A stretch of 64,000 bases of DNA from Myxococcota bacterium (lineage in GTDB: Bacteria; Myxococcota; UBA727; JABDBI01): assembly GCA_040387835.1 (NCBI GenBank), contig JAZKCZ010000002.1:855286-919285 (forward strand), read 5' to 3'. The position numbers were made by a program, and so were the translations under genes. The notes under the pieces were generated by a model, which worked only from the letters and a program-made list of their open reading frames with translations, was not told the origin of the DNA and searched no databases. This document shows positions 46,447-55,205 of the stretch, piece after piece. Each line of letters starts with the position of its first letter. Position 1 is the first letter of the stretch.

Positions 46447-46665
46447 ATGTCTCGCGAAGACCAGATAGAAGTTGATGGAACGATTAGGGAAGTGCTGCAA
46501 GGCGGTATGTTTAGAGTCATGCTCGAGAATGGCCACGAGGTGTTGGCCTATACCTCCGGAAAGATGCGTAAACATTTTATCAGGATTGTGTTAGGAGATA
46601 AAGTACGTGTGGCGTTGTCGCCGTACGATCTCACGAAGGGAAGGGTGATCTTCCGTTCGAAATAG
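46447..46665 (+). CDS. infA: Translation initiation factor IF-1
   Basis: A 72-residue OB-fold protein with [39 protein letters not shown] and [21 protein letters not shown], an almost canonical IF-1. AAGGAG lies 8 nt before the ATG. It stands next to a histone-H1-like gene rather than its common ribosomal neighbours. Confidence 0.98.
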   Translation: MSREDQIEVDGTIREVLQGGMFRVMLENGHEVLAYTSGKMRKHFIRIVLGDKVRVALSPYDLTKGRVIFRSK

Positions 46666-46690
46666 GTTTTTCAAAGGAGGAATTTTTACC

Positions 46691-47125
46691 ATGACTCAGA
46701 AACGCCAAATCTTGTTGCAAAACGCCTTGGCCCTGCTTTGCGAAGCACAACGGCGGGCAGCTACCTTGAAAGATGAAACCAGCGAAGAAATCAAAGACTT
46801 GATGCACAAAGTCAGCCATCAAGCCAAAGAAGGCGCTGTCACACTCGTTCACTATTGGCATGACAACAAAGAACACCTGCCCTCGAAAATGACTTCGGAA
46901 GTCGACCGCTTGCTCCACAAAATGGGCCTCGTGAAAGCGACTAAAGCGCCAGCAAAAAAAGCAGCCCCTAAAAAAGCCGCTGCGCCAAAGAAAAAAGCAC
47001 CGGCTGCCGCCAAAGCGCCAGTAAAAAAGGCTGCCCCGGCTGCTAAAAAGGCTCCTGCTAAAAAAGCACCAGCCAGAAAAGCATCCCCCTCCAAAACAAC
47101 ACCTCCCGCTGAAATCTCAGCGTAA
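46691..47125 (+). CDS. Histone H1-like DNA-binding protein with KAAPKK repeats
   Basis: A 144-residue protein with a helical N-terminal domain (about 1-75) and a C-terminal tail of Ala/Lys/Pro repeats (KAPAKKAAPKKAAAPKKK and variants), the low-complexity type seen in bacterial H1-like proteins (Hc1, AlgP and related). It probably binds nucleic acid non-specifically. The repeat tail is prone to length change between strains. GGAGG precedes the ATG. It ends next to a GC-rich hairpin that may terminate the infA transcript. Confidence 0.85.
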   Translation: MTQKRQILLQNALALLCEAQRRAATLKDETSEEIKDLMHKVSHQAKEGAVTLVHYWHDNKEHLPSKMTSEVDRLLHKMGLVKATKAPAKKAAPKKAAAPKKKAPAAAKAPVKKAAPAAKKAPAKKAPARKASPSKTTPPAEISA

Positions 47126-47137
47126 CCTCACCCCGGG

Positions 47138-47162
47138 CCCCTCTCCAGTAACTGGAGAGGGG
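47138..47162 (+). terminator. Perfect 12-bp hairpin after the H1-like gene
   Basis: CCCCTCTCCAGT (47138-47149) and ACTGGAGAGGGG (47151-47162) are perfect complements around one base, 12 bp past the stop codon. No U-run follows, so it may be a dispersed repeat (the CCCCGGGCCCCTCTCC form is common in genomes) or a stabilising 3' end. Confidence 0.5.
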
Positions 47163-47184
47163 AGAAATAGGCTATAGGTTTCTC

Positions 47185-48174
47185 ATGAGAGCTTTTGAGA
47201 TTCAAACATTTGGGCTTGATGGGCTTAAATTAGTCGATTTGCCTGCGCCGCCGCCCGTAAAACCCACCGAAGTGCTGGTCCAAATTAAAGCCGCATCGCT
47301 CAATTTTCGAGACCTGATGATGGCTAAGGGGGAGTACAACCCTAAGCAGCCGCTGCCGCTGATACCACTCTCAGACGGCGCAGGTGAAGTGATTGCCATC
47401 GGTAGCGAAGTTACCGAATTCCAAGTTGGCGATAGAGTGGCCGGTATTGTAGTCCAAGAATGGCTATCTGGTCATCCATTAAAAGCCTTCACCAAAACCA
47501 CTTTAGGTGGCCCCTTAAACGGCATGCTGTGTGAGAAACGCCTATTTCCCGAAAGCGGTTTGGTTAAAATCCCTGAACATCTCAGTTTTGAGGAAGCGGC
47601 TGCACTGCCTTGCGCGGCATTAACCGCTTGGCGCTCTCTTTTTGTCGACTACACCATGAAGCCTGGCGAGCGTGTTCTGCTTCAAGGTACCGGCGGCGTT
47701 TCTCTCTTCGCCCTTCAGCTCGCCAAGCTGGAAGGCGCCCATGTCACTATTATCTCAAGTTCAGACGACAAGCTCGCCAAGGCCAAAGAGCTAGGTGCAG
47801 ATGCGTGCATTAACTATAAAACAACGCCCGAATGGTCGAGGGGCGTGCAGGTCGATTTGATATTGGAACTCGGTGGCGCTGCCACGCTGGCGCAATCTAT
47901 CAAGGCAATCCGTCCAGGCGGACAAATTAACCTCATCGGCCGCTTAGGCGGTGGCAAAACGGAAATCGACCTCGTCCCCATTTTTATGCGCAACGTGCGC
48001 CTTCAGGGCATTTTCGTCGGCAGTCGGGAGGATTTCCGCGCGATGAACAATGCGTTTAATCTGCATAAAATTCACCCGGTGATTGATCGTGTTTTCCCCT
48101 TTGAACAGTCTGTAGAAGCATTCAAATACTTAGAGTCCGCTCAGCATATGGGCAAAGTGGTGATTAAATTATGA
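47185..48174 (+). CDS. Quinone oxidoreductase-like MDR/zinc-free alcohol dehydrogenase family protein
   Basis: A 329-residue medium-chain dehydrogenase. It has [13 protein letters not shown] and [16 protein letters not shown] in the N-terminal GroES-like domain. The cofactor-binding motif is [21 protein letters not shown]. The zinc-ligand cysteines are lacking, as in NADPH:quinone reductases and crotonyl-CoA-type enzymes. The substrate is not predictable. It overlaps ridA by 4 bp. Confidence 0.88.
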   Translation: MRAFEIQTFGLDGLKLVDLPAPPPVKPTEVLVQIKAASLNFRDLMMAKGEYNPKQPLPLIPLSDGAGEVIAIGSEVTEFQVGDRVAGIVVQEWLSGHPLKAFTKTTLGGPLNGMLCEKRLFPESGLVKIPEHLSFEEAAALPCAALTAWRSLFVDYTMKPGERVLLQGTGGVSLFALQLAKLEGAHVTIISSSDDKLAKAKELGADACINYKTTPEWSRGVQVDLILELGGAATLAQSIKAIRPGGQINLIGRLGGGKTEIDLVPIFMRNVRLQGIFVGSREDFRAMNNAFNLHKIHPVIDRVFPFEQSVEAFKYLESAQHMGKVVIKL

Positions 48175-48533
48175 AGAAAGTAATAAAGACCCAAAGTGCC
48201 CCAGCTGCCTTGGGCCCGTACTCTCAAGCAATTAAAGCCGGCGATTTGTTATTCGTATCCGGCCAAATCGACTTGACCCATGAGACGGTGGCTGAGCAAA
48301 CCCAGCAGTTGTTGAAAAACTTAGGCGCCATTTTAGATGCCGCGGGCATGGGTTATCATCACGTGGTCAAAACCACCGTTTTTTTAAAAGACATGAATGA
48401 TTTCCAAACCATGAACGAAGTCTACGCGACTTTCTTCAAAGAAGATCCGCCAGCCAGATCGACGATCCAGGTCGCGAGACTACCCAAAGATGTGCTGGTA
48501 GAAATCGAGGCGATCGCCTCTCAAGGCGCTTAG
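48171..48533 (+). CDS. ridA: RidA family enamine/imine deaminase
   Basis: A 120-residue trimeric RidA (YjgF/YER057c). [39 protein letters not shown] and [24 protein letters not shown] contain the substrate-binding Arg and catalytic-pocket residues. It clears reactive 2-aminoacrylate-type enamines. The start overlaps the preceding gene (ATGA). The 3' end overlaps a convergent membrane-protein gene by 54 bp. Confidence 0.96.
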   Translation: MKKVIKTQSAPAALGPYSQAIKAGDLLFVSGQIDLTHETVAEQTQQLLKNLGAILDAAGMGYHHVVKTTVFLKDMNDFQTMNEVYATFFKEDPPARSTIQVARLPKDVLVEIEAIASQGA

Positions 48534-48815
48534 CTGTAGCCAAAACGCGCAGACGCAAAGCAAAACCAAACTCTTTTTTAACATCTGACCCGGTTTTTGC
48601 CTCGGCAAAGCCCTCACGCCAATAGCGAGCAGCGCTATCAGCGCAGTTGGCCAGCTCGGCCTCATCGAGAAAATAAACAGACTTAAAATAATCCCCAGAT
48701 GCGCTTCACAAAACTCCAGCGCATCCAAAGTTTCAAACCCCGTTTTCTGGGTAATAAACGGAATCAGCATCAAGGCAAAAGCCGAAACATACAAAGCCGC
48801 CACAAAATGAATCAA
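48480..48815 (-). CDS. Small integral membrane protein, unknown function
   Basis: A 111-residue protein with four hydrophobic segments (about 4-20, 40-51, 56-67 and 82-98). Its start overlaps the stop of the mutY/nlpC gene by 4 bp, so it is probably co-translated with it. The 3' end overlaps ridA by 54 bp. No family was recognised. Confidence 0.6.
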   Translation of the reverse strand: MIHFVAALYVSAFALMLIPFITQKTGFETLDALEFCEAHLGIILSLFIFSMRPSWPTALIALLAIGVRALPRQKPGQMLKKSLVLLCVCAFWLQLSALRGDRLDFYQHIFG

Positions 48816-50350
48816 GGCATTCTCCCGAAAGCAACAAACAGTTGTCCCGCAGTGTAACCCTTCCGCTTACCGCGGCGCAAAATATGATTAAGCCGCGCCC
48901 CGCTTTGGGGGTCGGTTTGCAGATTAGGACTTTTGAGATTCATGCGCGAGCGCACGATCATGCCGCTGATATGATGTATAAACAGGACGGTGCCATCAGG
49001 CAGCACTTCTTCCACAAACCCGATATGCGCGAGCTCTTTGCTATCGCCTGCATTGAAGAAAATCAGATCCTTGGGCTTTGGCGCTCTAGTGTCTAATTGC
49101 CCGTTTTTTTGCACATAGCGGTACATATCGTCCGTGCTGGAGGCGTTCCCAAGCCAAATACCACCTGCATCGTAGATCGCTCGAACGGTACCGGAGCAGT
49201 CGGCGCGGTAATCTTTGCCACCGAGTTTGGCGTGGGATTTGCCAACGAGTTGCTTGGCATACACAACCGGATCCTGCCTGCCTGGCAATGTTTGCTCAAT
49301 GCGCGTGAGGTATCTAATGGACGGGCCTTTCACTGAACAAGCGCTGGTCAGCAAAATACTGAGCAGGGCCGCCTTTTGCAGCAAGGTTTTCACCGCGGTT
49401 GATAAGCCGATTTGATTCAAAGCACTGCGCTTAATCCAATGGGCTGAAGGTCGTTCAGCAATGTCCATTGGAATCAGTTTAGCATGGAGGTGAAGATTTC
49501 TGTGAGTGAGGGTGCGCTTCACGGTTAACGTGCTCTCAAATGGCTCGCACAGCGGTGGAGCATAAAGACCTTTAAATAGGCCGGTGCTTTGATTTTTTTC
49601 CAGCCAAATATGATCGTTGTTATAAATGAGCTCGCAATAAACATCGAGTCTGGTTTTCTCAGGCTTTTTCATCAAAACTGGCAGCTGTTCAATGGTATTG
49701 TGTTGACGTGCCAAACAGCTGCTTTGAAATGGACATGACGCGCAGTCAGGTCTTGAAGGCTTGCAAACCGTTGCGCCAAGCTCCATCAACCCTTCTTGCC
49801 AAAGCAAAGGGCTTCTCGCTTTCTCGGCAAAGCTCAAACTTAAGCTTTCAAAATGCTTTTTGCCTGGACCATCGCCCCAGCGGGTGCGGTCGTTTAATAG
49901 GCGAGATAATACCCTGGCAATATTGCCATCAACCACCGGCGCTGGCTTATCGAGTGCAAACGCCATGATGGCGCCGGCGGTGTATGAGCCCACGCCTGGC
50001 AGGGTCTGTAAAGTTTTATAATCCGAAGGAAATACGCCTGAATACTCGCTGTAGACCAGCTTGGCCGCGCGATGCAGGTTGCGTGCTCTTGAATAATAGC
50101 CAAGTCCAGACCATAGAGATAAGACTTCATCTTCTGAAGCGGTCGCTAGATCTTGAACGGTAGGAAATCGGTGGGTAAATCGAAGATAATAGTCGATCAC
50201 CGTCGCCACCTGGGTCTGCTGCAGCATGATCTCTGACAGCCAGACGCGATAGGGCGTTCGGTTTACGCGCCATGGCAAATCACGCTGATGCGCCTTGAAC
50301 CATCTTTTTAATAAGATGTCTTGTTCGTGGAAGTTGTCAAAAAAAGTCAT
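48812..50350 (-). CDS. mutY: MutY adenine glycosylase fused in frame to an NlpC/P60 lipoprotein
   Basis: One uninterrupted frame of 512 residues. Residues 1-~319 are MutY: catalytic Glu in WLSEIMLQQTQV, helix-hairpin-helix LPGVGSYTAGAI, Asp in VVDGN, and a 4Fe-4S cluster with C-x6-C-x2-C-x5-C, plus a short NUDIX-like end. From residue 320 (codon GTG, 49391-49393) comes a perfect lipoprotein signal (VKTLLQKAALLSILLTSAC, Cys338) and then an NlpC/P60 domain (Cys in YRADCSG, His in ELAHIGF). A cytoplasmic repair enzyme joined to an envelope peptidase is unlikely to act as one chain. Internal initiation at GTG320 (48812-49393) is likely. Confidence 0.88.
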   Translation of the reverse strand: MTFFDNFHEQDILLKRWFKAHQRDLPWRVNRTPYRVWLSEIMLQQTQVATVIDYYLRFTHRFPTVQDLATASEDEVLSLWSGLGYYSRARNLHRAAKLVYSEYSGVFPSDYKTLQTLPGVGSYTAGAIMAFALDKPAPVVDGNIARVLSRLLNDRTRWGDGPGKKHFESLSLSFAEKARSPLLWQEGLMELGATVCKPSRPDCASCPFQSSCLARQHNTIEQLPVLMKKPEKTRLDVYCELIYNNDHIWLEKNQSTGLFKGLYAPPLCEPFESTLTVKRTLTHRNLHLHAKLIPMDIAERPSAHWIKRSALNQIGLSTAVKTLLQKAALLSILLTSACSVKGPSIRYLTRIEQTLPGRQDPVVYAKQLVGKSHAKLGGKDYRADCSGTVRAIYDAGGIWLGNASSTDDMYRYVQKNGQLDTRAPKPKDLIFFNAGDSKELAHIGFVEEVLPDGTVLFIHHISGMIVRSRMNLKSPNLQTDPQSGARLNHILRRGKRKGYTAGQLFVAFGRMP

Positions 50351-50369
50351 ATGAGATAATCAAAGCCGC

Positions 50370-51980
50370 ATGGAATCACAAAAAACGTCTGTTTGGAATG
50401 CAGTTCACCAAGCGACCATCCTCAGCTCAGAAGAAAACGGCTTGCATTTGCAGCTGGGCGATATCAAGGCCGTGCTACCAAAAGAAGAACTTATCTTCGT
50501 CAATGAACCATTGGGCGAGACCATTGAAGTCTATTTGGAAAACCCCAGACACCCAACGGCATCTGTTTTTAAAGCACTTGAATTAAACGAAATTACGAAG
50601 GCCGCAGAAGCTTTTGACAAAAAAGAGCAAGTCCCAGGCTTTGTTATCGGCGCGATCAAAGGCGGCTTTGCGGTCACTTTGCTGGTCAATAGCCGAGAAG
50701 AAGCTGAACGCGGTTTAGGGCTTCGAGGCTTTTTGCCGTTTTCTCATGCAGGTCTTGACCCTAAAATGTCACCTGAGTTTAGCGATCGGCAGATTTACTG
50801 GTTTAAAATTAAAGATTTTGAGCCTGCGGAAGGCAATATTATTGTCAGCCGGCGCTCCGTTTTGCAAAAAGAGAAACGTGAGCATGAAAAAGGCTTCTGG
50901 GAAAATGCCAACGTCGGTGATGTTGTGCCAGGCGTCGTCAAAAACTTGGTCGCCTACGGGGCATTCGTTGATTTAGGCGGCGTCGATGCACTCTTGCACG
51001 TGTCCGACATGTCATTCGAGCACCATCCGGTTGAGTCTGAGAAAGTAAAGCTTGGTCAGCAGCTACAAGTTAAGATTTTAGAAATCGACAAGAAAGCCCG
51101 AAAAGTCAAAGTTGGCCTAAAACAGCTTAAAAAAGACCCTTGGGGCCAAATTGAAGAAGAATACCAAGTCGGCATGGACGTCACAGGAACAGTGGTCGCA
51201 TTCTCTGATTTCGGCATCTTCTTGCACCTAGGCACAGGCGTTGAAGGCTTGGTACATAGCAGCGAAATTACCTGGAACAGACCGAAGCACCCATCTTCCT
51301 ATTATAAGATCGGTGATGAAGTTAAAGCTCGGGTTCTTAGGTTGGACAAGAACGGCCACAGGATCTCTCTTTCAATCAAAGCGGGCGAAGAAAACCCGAT
51401 GCAAAAACTGGCGGAGAAGTTCCCAGTGGGCACGGTCGTTAAAGCGACCATCGTTGGCGTGAAAGAATATGGCTTGTTTGTGCAGCTGGATGAAAACATC
51501 ACCGGCTTAGTGCATATCGGCGAGTTGTCATGGACCAAGCACGTTGACCACCCAAGCGAGCTTTTCAAAGAAGGCCAAGAAGTCGATGTTGCCGTTTTGG
51601 ACATCGACCCCAAACGCCAAAGAATATCCTGCTCCATCAAACGGGTCACCTCAGATCCATGGATGGCCTGGAAAACCCGCTTTGCCCGCGGCACACGCCA
51701 TGAAGTGATGATTAAGCGTGTGGTGCCAAACGGTTTCGAAGCTGAGCTAGAGCCCGGCCTAACCGCATTCTGCTCCGCCAGAGAATTCGGTGATGCAGTC
51801 CCGAAACAAGGCCAAACCATTGGCATTGAAATCACCGTTTGCGATCCAATCCAGCATAAAATTAACATCAGCGTCAAAGCGAGAGCAGACCATGAAGCTC
51901 GCGAAGACTATGACAGCTACCTAAAGAAACAATCGTCCTCCAGCGGCCGCGCCACTTTGGGCGATTTGTTAAAGCAGTAA
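50370..51980 (+). CDS. rpsA: 30S ribosomal protein S1
   Basis: S1 of 536 residues with about six S1/OB repeats. The first two are degenerate and ribosome-binding. The third to fifth are canonical (VVKNLVAYGAFVDLGGVDALLHVSDMSF; VVAFSDFGIFLHLGTGVEGLVHSSEITW; IVGVKEYGLFVQLDENITGLVHIGELSW). It recruits mRNA to the 30S subunit, important where genes lack Shine-Dalgarno sites. A GATAAT box 9 nt before the ATG suggests a very short leader. It diverges from mutY with 19 bp between starts. Confidence 0.95.
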   Translation: MESQKTSVWNAVHQATILSSEENGLHLQLGDIKAVLPKEELIFVNEPLGETIEVYLENPRHPTASVFKALELNEITKAAEAFDKKEQVPGFVIGAIKGGFAVTLLVNSREEAERGLGLRGFLPFSHAGLDPKMSPEFSDRQIYWFKIKDFEPAEGNIIVSRRSVLQKEKREHEKGFWENANVGDVVPGVVKNLVAYGAFVDLGGVDALLHVSDMSFEHHPVESEKVKLGQQLQVKILEIDKKARKVKVGLKQLKKDPWGQIEEEYQVGMDVTGTVVAFSDFGIFLHLGTGVEGLVHSSEITWNRPKHPSSYYKIGDEVKARVLRLDKNGHRISLSIKAGEENPMQKLAEKFPVGTVVKATIVGVKEYGLFVQLDENITGLVHIGELSWTKHVDHPSELFKEGQEVDVAVLDIDPKRQRISCSIKRVTSDPWMAWKTRFARGTRHEVMIKRVVPNGFEAELEPGLTAFCSAREFGDAVPKQGQTIGIEITVCDPIQHKINISVKARADHEAREDYDSYLKKQSSSSGRATLGDLLKQ

Positions 51981-51988
51981 AATTGCTT

Positions 51989-52017
51989 GTCATCCCGGGC
52001 GCAGACCCGGGATCCAG
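51989..52017 (+). repeat. GTCATCCCGG...CCGGGATCCAG palindromic repeat, copy 2
   Basis: ATCCCGGG and CCCGGGAT form an 8-bp stem around a 6-nt loop, in the short gap between convergent rpsA and the AAA ATPase gene. Same family as the copies at 39676 and 62521. Confidence 0.8.
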
Positions 52018-52024
52018 TGTATTT

Positions 52025-53347
52025 CTATATTTGCCGGCAGATTCTTTGTAGCTGGCCTATTAGGTAAAATGGCAGGCTGATAATATCCTTTTCGAACGCT
52101 AATCCATCAGTAGAGATTTTTATGCCGAATGGAGATTTTTTGGCATCCATGAACTGCCTGAGAGATTTAAGCCGACCGGTTTTTCCTGCCTTCACTTCAA
52201 TCGGTATAACATTTGCATCTAGATTGATTACGTAATCGACTTCGGCTTGGCTGCTTTTCTCTTCGCGTTGCCAGAAGTATAGCTTTGAATCCTGATAGCA
52301 ATCTGTGTAAGCGAGCAGCTCTTGTCCTACGAATTGTTCGGCTAAAGCGCCTTGATTGATTTGCAGTAGGTCTTGTTCAAAAATGGCTGATGGGTTGATT
52401 TGATTAGCATTTTGCAGAAGCCCGATATCTAGAAAAAGTAACTTAAATAGGTTTTCTTTAACTTGGGCTTCCAATGGCATTCCCGAAGCAGCAGTGGCTC
52501 TGATTTTAGTCAATAGTCCAGACCATTCCAGTTGTTGGATTGCAGTTTTAATTTCCCGCGAACGCGTATCGGGATCGATGCTTGTATATTTGACCTGCTC
52601 TCCCACTGTGCCAGGTGCTTTTTCAAATAGTTTTTCTAAATGAATATGCTGGGCTTTGGTTGAATATTTTCCGAAATCTGAACGGTAGGTTTGAAGTAAT
52701 CCACTTTGAATACGTGCGCATTCGAGCCAAGAATTTTCTTGCGTATAGGTATTTAAAACCGCCGGCATGCCCCCGAGTAAGAAATAGCGTCGAACCAGTT
52801 GTAGTAGGTGCTCGTGAAGAAATTGGTCCGGTGGCTTGTTAAGAGTTGCTTCTTTTATGAATTCCAGGCTCTGACTTTCGCCCGTGTTTAACAGAAATTC
52901 CTCGAAAGACATGGGCTTTAAATAAATAGGCTGAATCCGCCCTACCGGGAACGAAAACGATTCTTGATGCAGAACGAATTCGAGCAAAGAGCCGGCACCA
53001 ATGACATGCAGTTCAGGCATTTTTTCCTTAAAATACCGCAGCGCTACAATTGCCTGGGGACACTGCTGAATTTCATCTAGAAAAAGTAACGTTTTGCCTG
53101 GAACAATGCGCGTCCGGTTGATCAGGTCTAACCGAGCAATGATTTCTTCAGGATGCAACGATTCAAAAGCCTTGATATTCTTTGGCTCTAGTTCAAAGTT
53201 AATCGTTATTGATGATTCAAAATACTTTCTGCCCAGCTCTTCAACAATAAAAGTTTTCCCGACCTGCCGCGCACCTCTTAAAAGGAGCGGCATCCTGTTG
53301 GGTTTTGTTTTCCAGTCTGAGAGTTCGACTTGTATTTTTCGCTGCAT
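52025..53347 (-). CDS. AAA_14 / DUF4143 ATPase
   Basis: A 440-residue accessory ATPase. Walker A is in LLRGARQVGKTFIVEEL, Walker B in TLLFLDEIQQCP, and the C-terminal DUF4143 domain ends with a PD-(D/E)xK-like QAEVDYVI...VIPIEVKAGK. The family is patchily distributed and often horizontally acquired; its cellular role is unclear. A 35-bp palindrome lies directly before the ATG, suggesting autoregulation. Confidence 0.92.
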   Translation of the reverse strand: MQRKIQVELSDWKTKPNRMPLLLRGARQVGKTFIVEELGRKYFESSITINFELEPKNIKAFESLHPEEIIARLDLINRTRIVPGKTLLFLDEIQQCPQAIVALRYFKEKMPELHVIGAGSLLEFVLHQESFSFPVGRIQPIYLKPMSFEEFLLNTGESQSLEFIKEATLNKPPDQFLHEHLLQLVRRYFLLGGMPAVLNTYTQENSWLECARIQSGLLQTYRSDFGKYSTKAQHIHLEKLFEKAPGTVGEQVKYTSIDPDTRSREIKTAIQQLEWSGLLTKIRATAASGMPLEAQVKENLFKLLFLDIGLLQNANQINPSAIFEQDLLQINQGALAEQFVGQELLAYTDCYQDSKLYFWQREEKSSQAEVDYVINLDANVIPIEVKAGKTGRLKSLRQFMDAKKSPFGIKISTDGLAFEKDIISLPFYLIGQLQRICRQI

Positions 53348-53348
53348 C

Positions 53349-53383
53349 CTTGTATTTTAGCCAATCATTGGCCAAAATACAAG
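53349..53383 (-). promoter_or_regulatory. 35-bp palindrome at the start of the DUF4143 gene
   Basis: Arms of 17 nt (53349-53365 and 53367-53383) with one mismatch flank a single central base; the core is TTTTAGCCAAT-C-ATTGGCCAAAA. The palindrome ends one base before the ATG (53345-53347) and its CAAGG end supplies the ribosome site. It is a likely operator or translation-blocking hairpin. Part of the motif (TTTCA..., GATTGGCTGAAA) recurs at 53387-53411. Confidence 0.65.
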
Positions 53384-53474
53384 GTTATTTCAACCGTTGA
53401 TTGGCTGAAATCCATGGTGAACTTGGGTTGCAGACCCAATAGACAGGTAGTTTGCACCCAGTTAAAAAAGTTTT

Positions 53475-54821
53475 GTGAGTCAATTACATTTTATATCATT
53501 GGGTTGTCCCAAGAATCGGGTAGATGCTGAGCATATGTTGGGTCTGGCTTTAAGCGAAGGCCATCAGTTGGTTGATAGCCCTGAGAAATCCGACACCATT
53601 ATTGTGAATACGTGCTCTTTTATTGGCGAAGCTAAGAAAGAGTCCATCGATGCCATCTTAGAAATGGCTGAGATTAAGAAAAAGTATGGTCAAAAATTGG
53701 TCGTTACCGGCTGTTTAGCTCAGCGCTATGCGGGCGAGCTTGAAAAAGAGATGCCTGAAGTGGACCACTTTTTGGGCACGGCTGACTTTACGCAAATTAG
53801 CAGCGCACTGCAAAAGCCGGCTGCTGGCAATACTTCTTTGGTGCAAATTAAGCGCAACTTAGTCAGCCATGAGCTTCAATACCTAGCTAATTACGATCTG
53901 CCTCGCGTCAATTCGATGCCGAAATATACGGCTTATCTAAAGATTTCTGAAGGTTGCGACAACGCGTGCGCGTTTTGCATTATCCCTAAATTGCGTGGCA
54001 AGCAACGTAGCCGGACGGTTGAGGATTTGGTTAAAGAAGCCCACAGGCTGGCTGAACAAGGGGTGGTGGAAATCAGCTTAATCGCTCAGGATCTAACCGC
54101 TTACGGTCATGATTTGCCTGGCAGGCCGAAACTTGCAGAGCTGCTCACGGCTTTGCGCGCGGTAGATGGCATCAAGTGGGTGCGTTGCATGTATGCTTAC
54201 CCGCGCAGCTTGAGCACGGATTTGATGGAAGCTCTCGCGTCCGGTGGCAACATTCTGCCTTATTTGGACATTCCGGTGCAGCACGGCTCGGATAAAATCT
54301 TAAGACGCATGCGCCGCGGCAAAGACCAAGGCAAGCTGACGGAACTTTTGCTGAAGCTTCGCGAAGCGGTGCCGAACTTGGTATTACGCTCGACCGTCAT
54401 GGTCGGCTTTCCTGGCGAAGACGAAGAAGATTTCCAGAAATTGATGGATTTCGCCGAAGCGATCAAGTTCGAGCGCTTGGGTGTGTTTAAATACTCCGAT
54501 GAAGAAGGCACAGCCGCCTACGATCTGGATAGCCGCGTCCCTGCAAAGATAAAGCAAGCCCGCTATGACAAGTTAATGCGTTTGCAACGCAAGATTCATA
54601 AGGCCAAGCTTAAGTCGATGATCGGTCAGGAGTATGAGGCGATTGTTGAAGGTCCCTCTGATGAACACCCGTTGTTGGTCAAAGGCCGGCTTTGGTCGCA
54701 AGCGCCGGATATCGATGGTGTGACTTATCTGTCTTCTGAAAGATCATTAACACCCGGCGAAATCGTCCGCGTTCGCATAGAAAGCGCGCACGATTATGAC
54801 TTGTCAGCAGAAGTTATTTAA
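53475..54821 (+). CDS. rimO: Ribosomal protein S12 methylthiotransferase RimO
   Basis: Radical-SAM methylthiotransferase of 448 residues that modifies the conserved aspartate of S12. The N-terminal UPF0004 domain holds its cluster cysteines (SLGCPKN, NTCSF, TGCLAQ). The radical-SAM motif is CDNACAFCIIP, and a C-terminal TRAM domain ends SAHDYDLSAEVI. It uses a GTG start at 53475. A diverged copy of its last 75 bases is found 310 bp downstream. Confidence 0.96.
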   Translation: MSQLHFISLGCPKNRVDAEHMLGLALSEGHQLVDSPEKSDTIIVNTCSFIGEAKKESIDAILEMAEIKKKYGQKLVVTGCLAQRYAGELEKEMPEVDHFLGTADFTQISSALQKPAAGNTSLVQIKRNLVSHELQYLANYDLPRVNSMPKYTAYLKISEGCDNACAFCIIPKLRGKQRSRTVEDLVKEAHRLAEQGVVEISLIAQDLTAYGHDLPGRPKLAELLTALRAVDGIKWVRCMYAYPRSLSTDLMEALASGGNILPYLDIPVQHGSDKILRRMRRGKDQGKLTELLLKLREAVPNLVLRSTVMVGFPGEDEEDFQKLMDFAEAIKFERLGVFKYSDEEGTAAYDLDSRVPAKIKQARYDKLMRLQRKIHKAKLKSMIGQEYEAIVEGPSDEHPLLVKGRLWSQAPDIDGVTYLSSERSLTPGEIVRVRIESAHDYDLSAEVI

Positions 54822-55083
54822 AGCGTGAAAACATGAGTAGAGCCATGCTGGCAGTAGCGAGCATCCCCGCGACTGGAATCGAGGCAGCGCCAACAACCAT
54901 TGCTACCGTTGCGCCTTTGGAGAGACCGGCTAGACTTGCGACTGCATAGCCTACCCCTCCACTGATGGTGAGTAGGGTCGCAACGCTAGCAGCACCGCGA
55001 ACATCTTCAGTCGTGGTGGTTGCTGGCGAAGGTCCTGCAAAAGTTAAAAAGCATAGAAAGAAAAGAAGGAAACAGTTTCTCAT
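54814..55083 (-). CDS. Small exported/membrane protein, unknown function
   Basis: From the ATG at 55081-55083 (GGAG 10 nt upstream) this encodes 89 residues: a signal peptide (MRNCFLLFFLCFLTFAG), a short Thr-rich segment, and two glycine/alanine-rich hydrophobic helices. It lies between rimO and the duplicated rimO 3' end, overlapping the rimO stop by 8 bp, and may have arrived with that duplication. Confidence 0.65.
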   Translation of the reverse strand: MRNCFLLFFLCFLTFAGPSPATTTTEDVRGAASVATLLTISGGVGYAVASLAGLSKGATVAMVVGAASIPVAGMLATASMALLMFSRFK

Positions 55084-55130
55084 TGCGTGGCTCCTGACGT
55101 GCAATATTTCTAGGAGCAGTATTTTGGCGG

Positions 55131-55205
55131 TTAACACCTGGTGAAACTGTGCGCGTTCGGATAGAGAGCGCACACGATTATGATTTATCTGGGGAAGTAC
55201 TTTAG
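55131..55205 (+). pseudogene. Diverged duplicate of the rimO 3' end
   Basis: These 75 bases align without gaps to the last 75 bases of rimO (54747-54821): 59 of 75 bases match. Both encode LTPGExVRVRIESAHDYDLS plus a short tail and a stop. Of 13 differing sense codons, ten are synonymous, so this copy evolved as part of a working rimO gene before being cut off. Sequence upstream of 55131 does not match rimO. Confidence 0.85.

Noticed and set aside
46852-47094. 80-codon minus-strand frame of Gly/Ala/Phe repeats
   Set aside because: It is the complement of the AKKAP-repeat tail of the H1-like protein.
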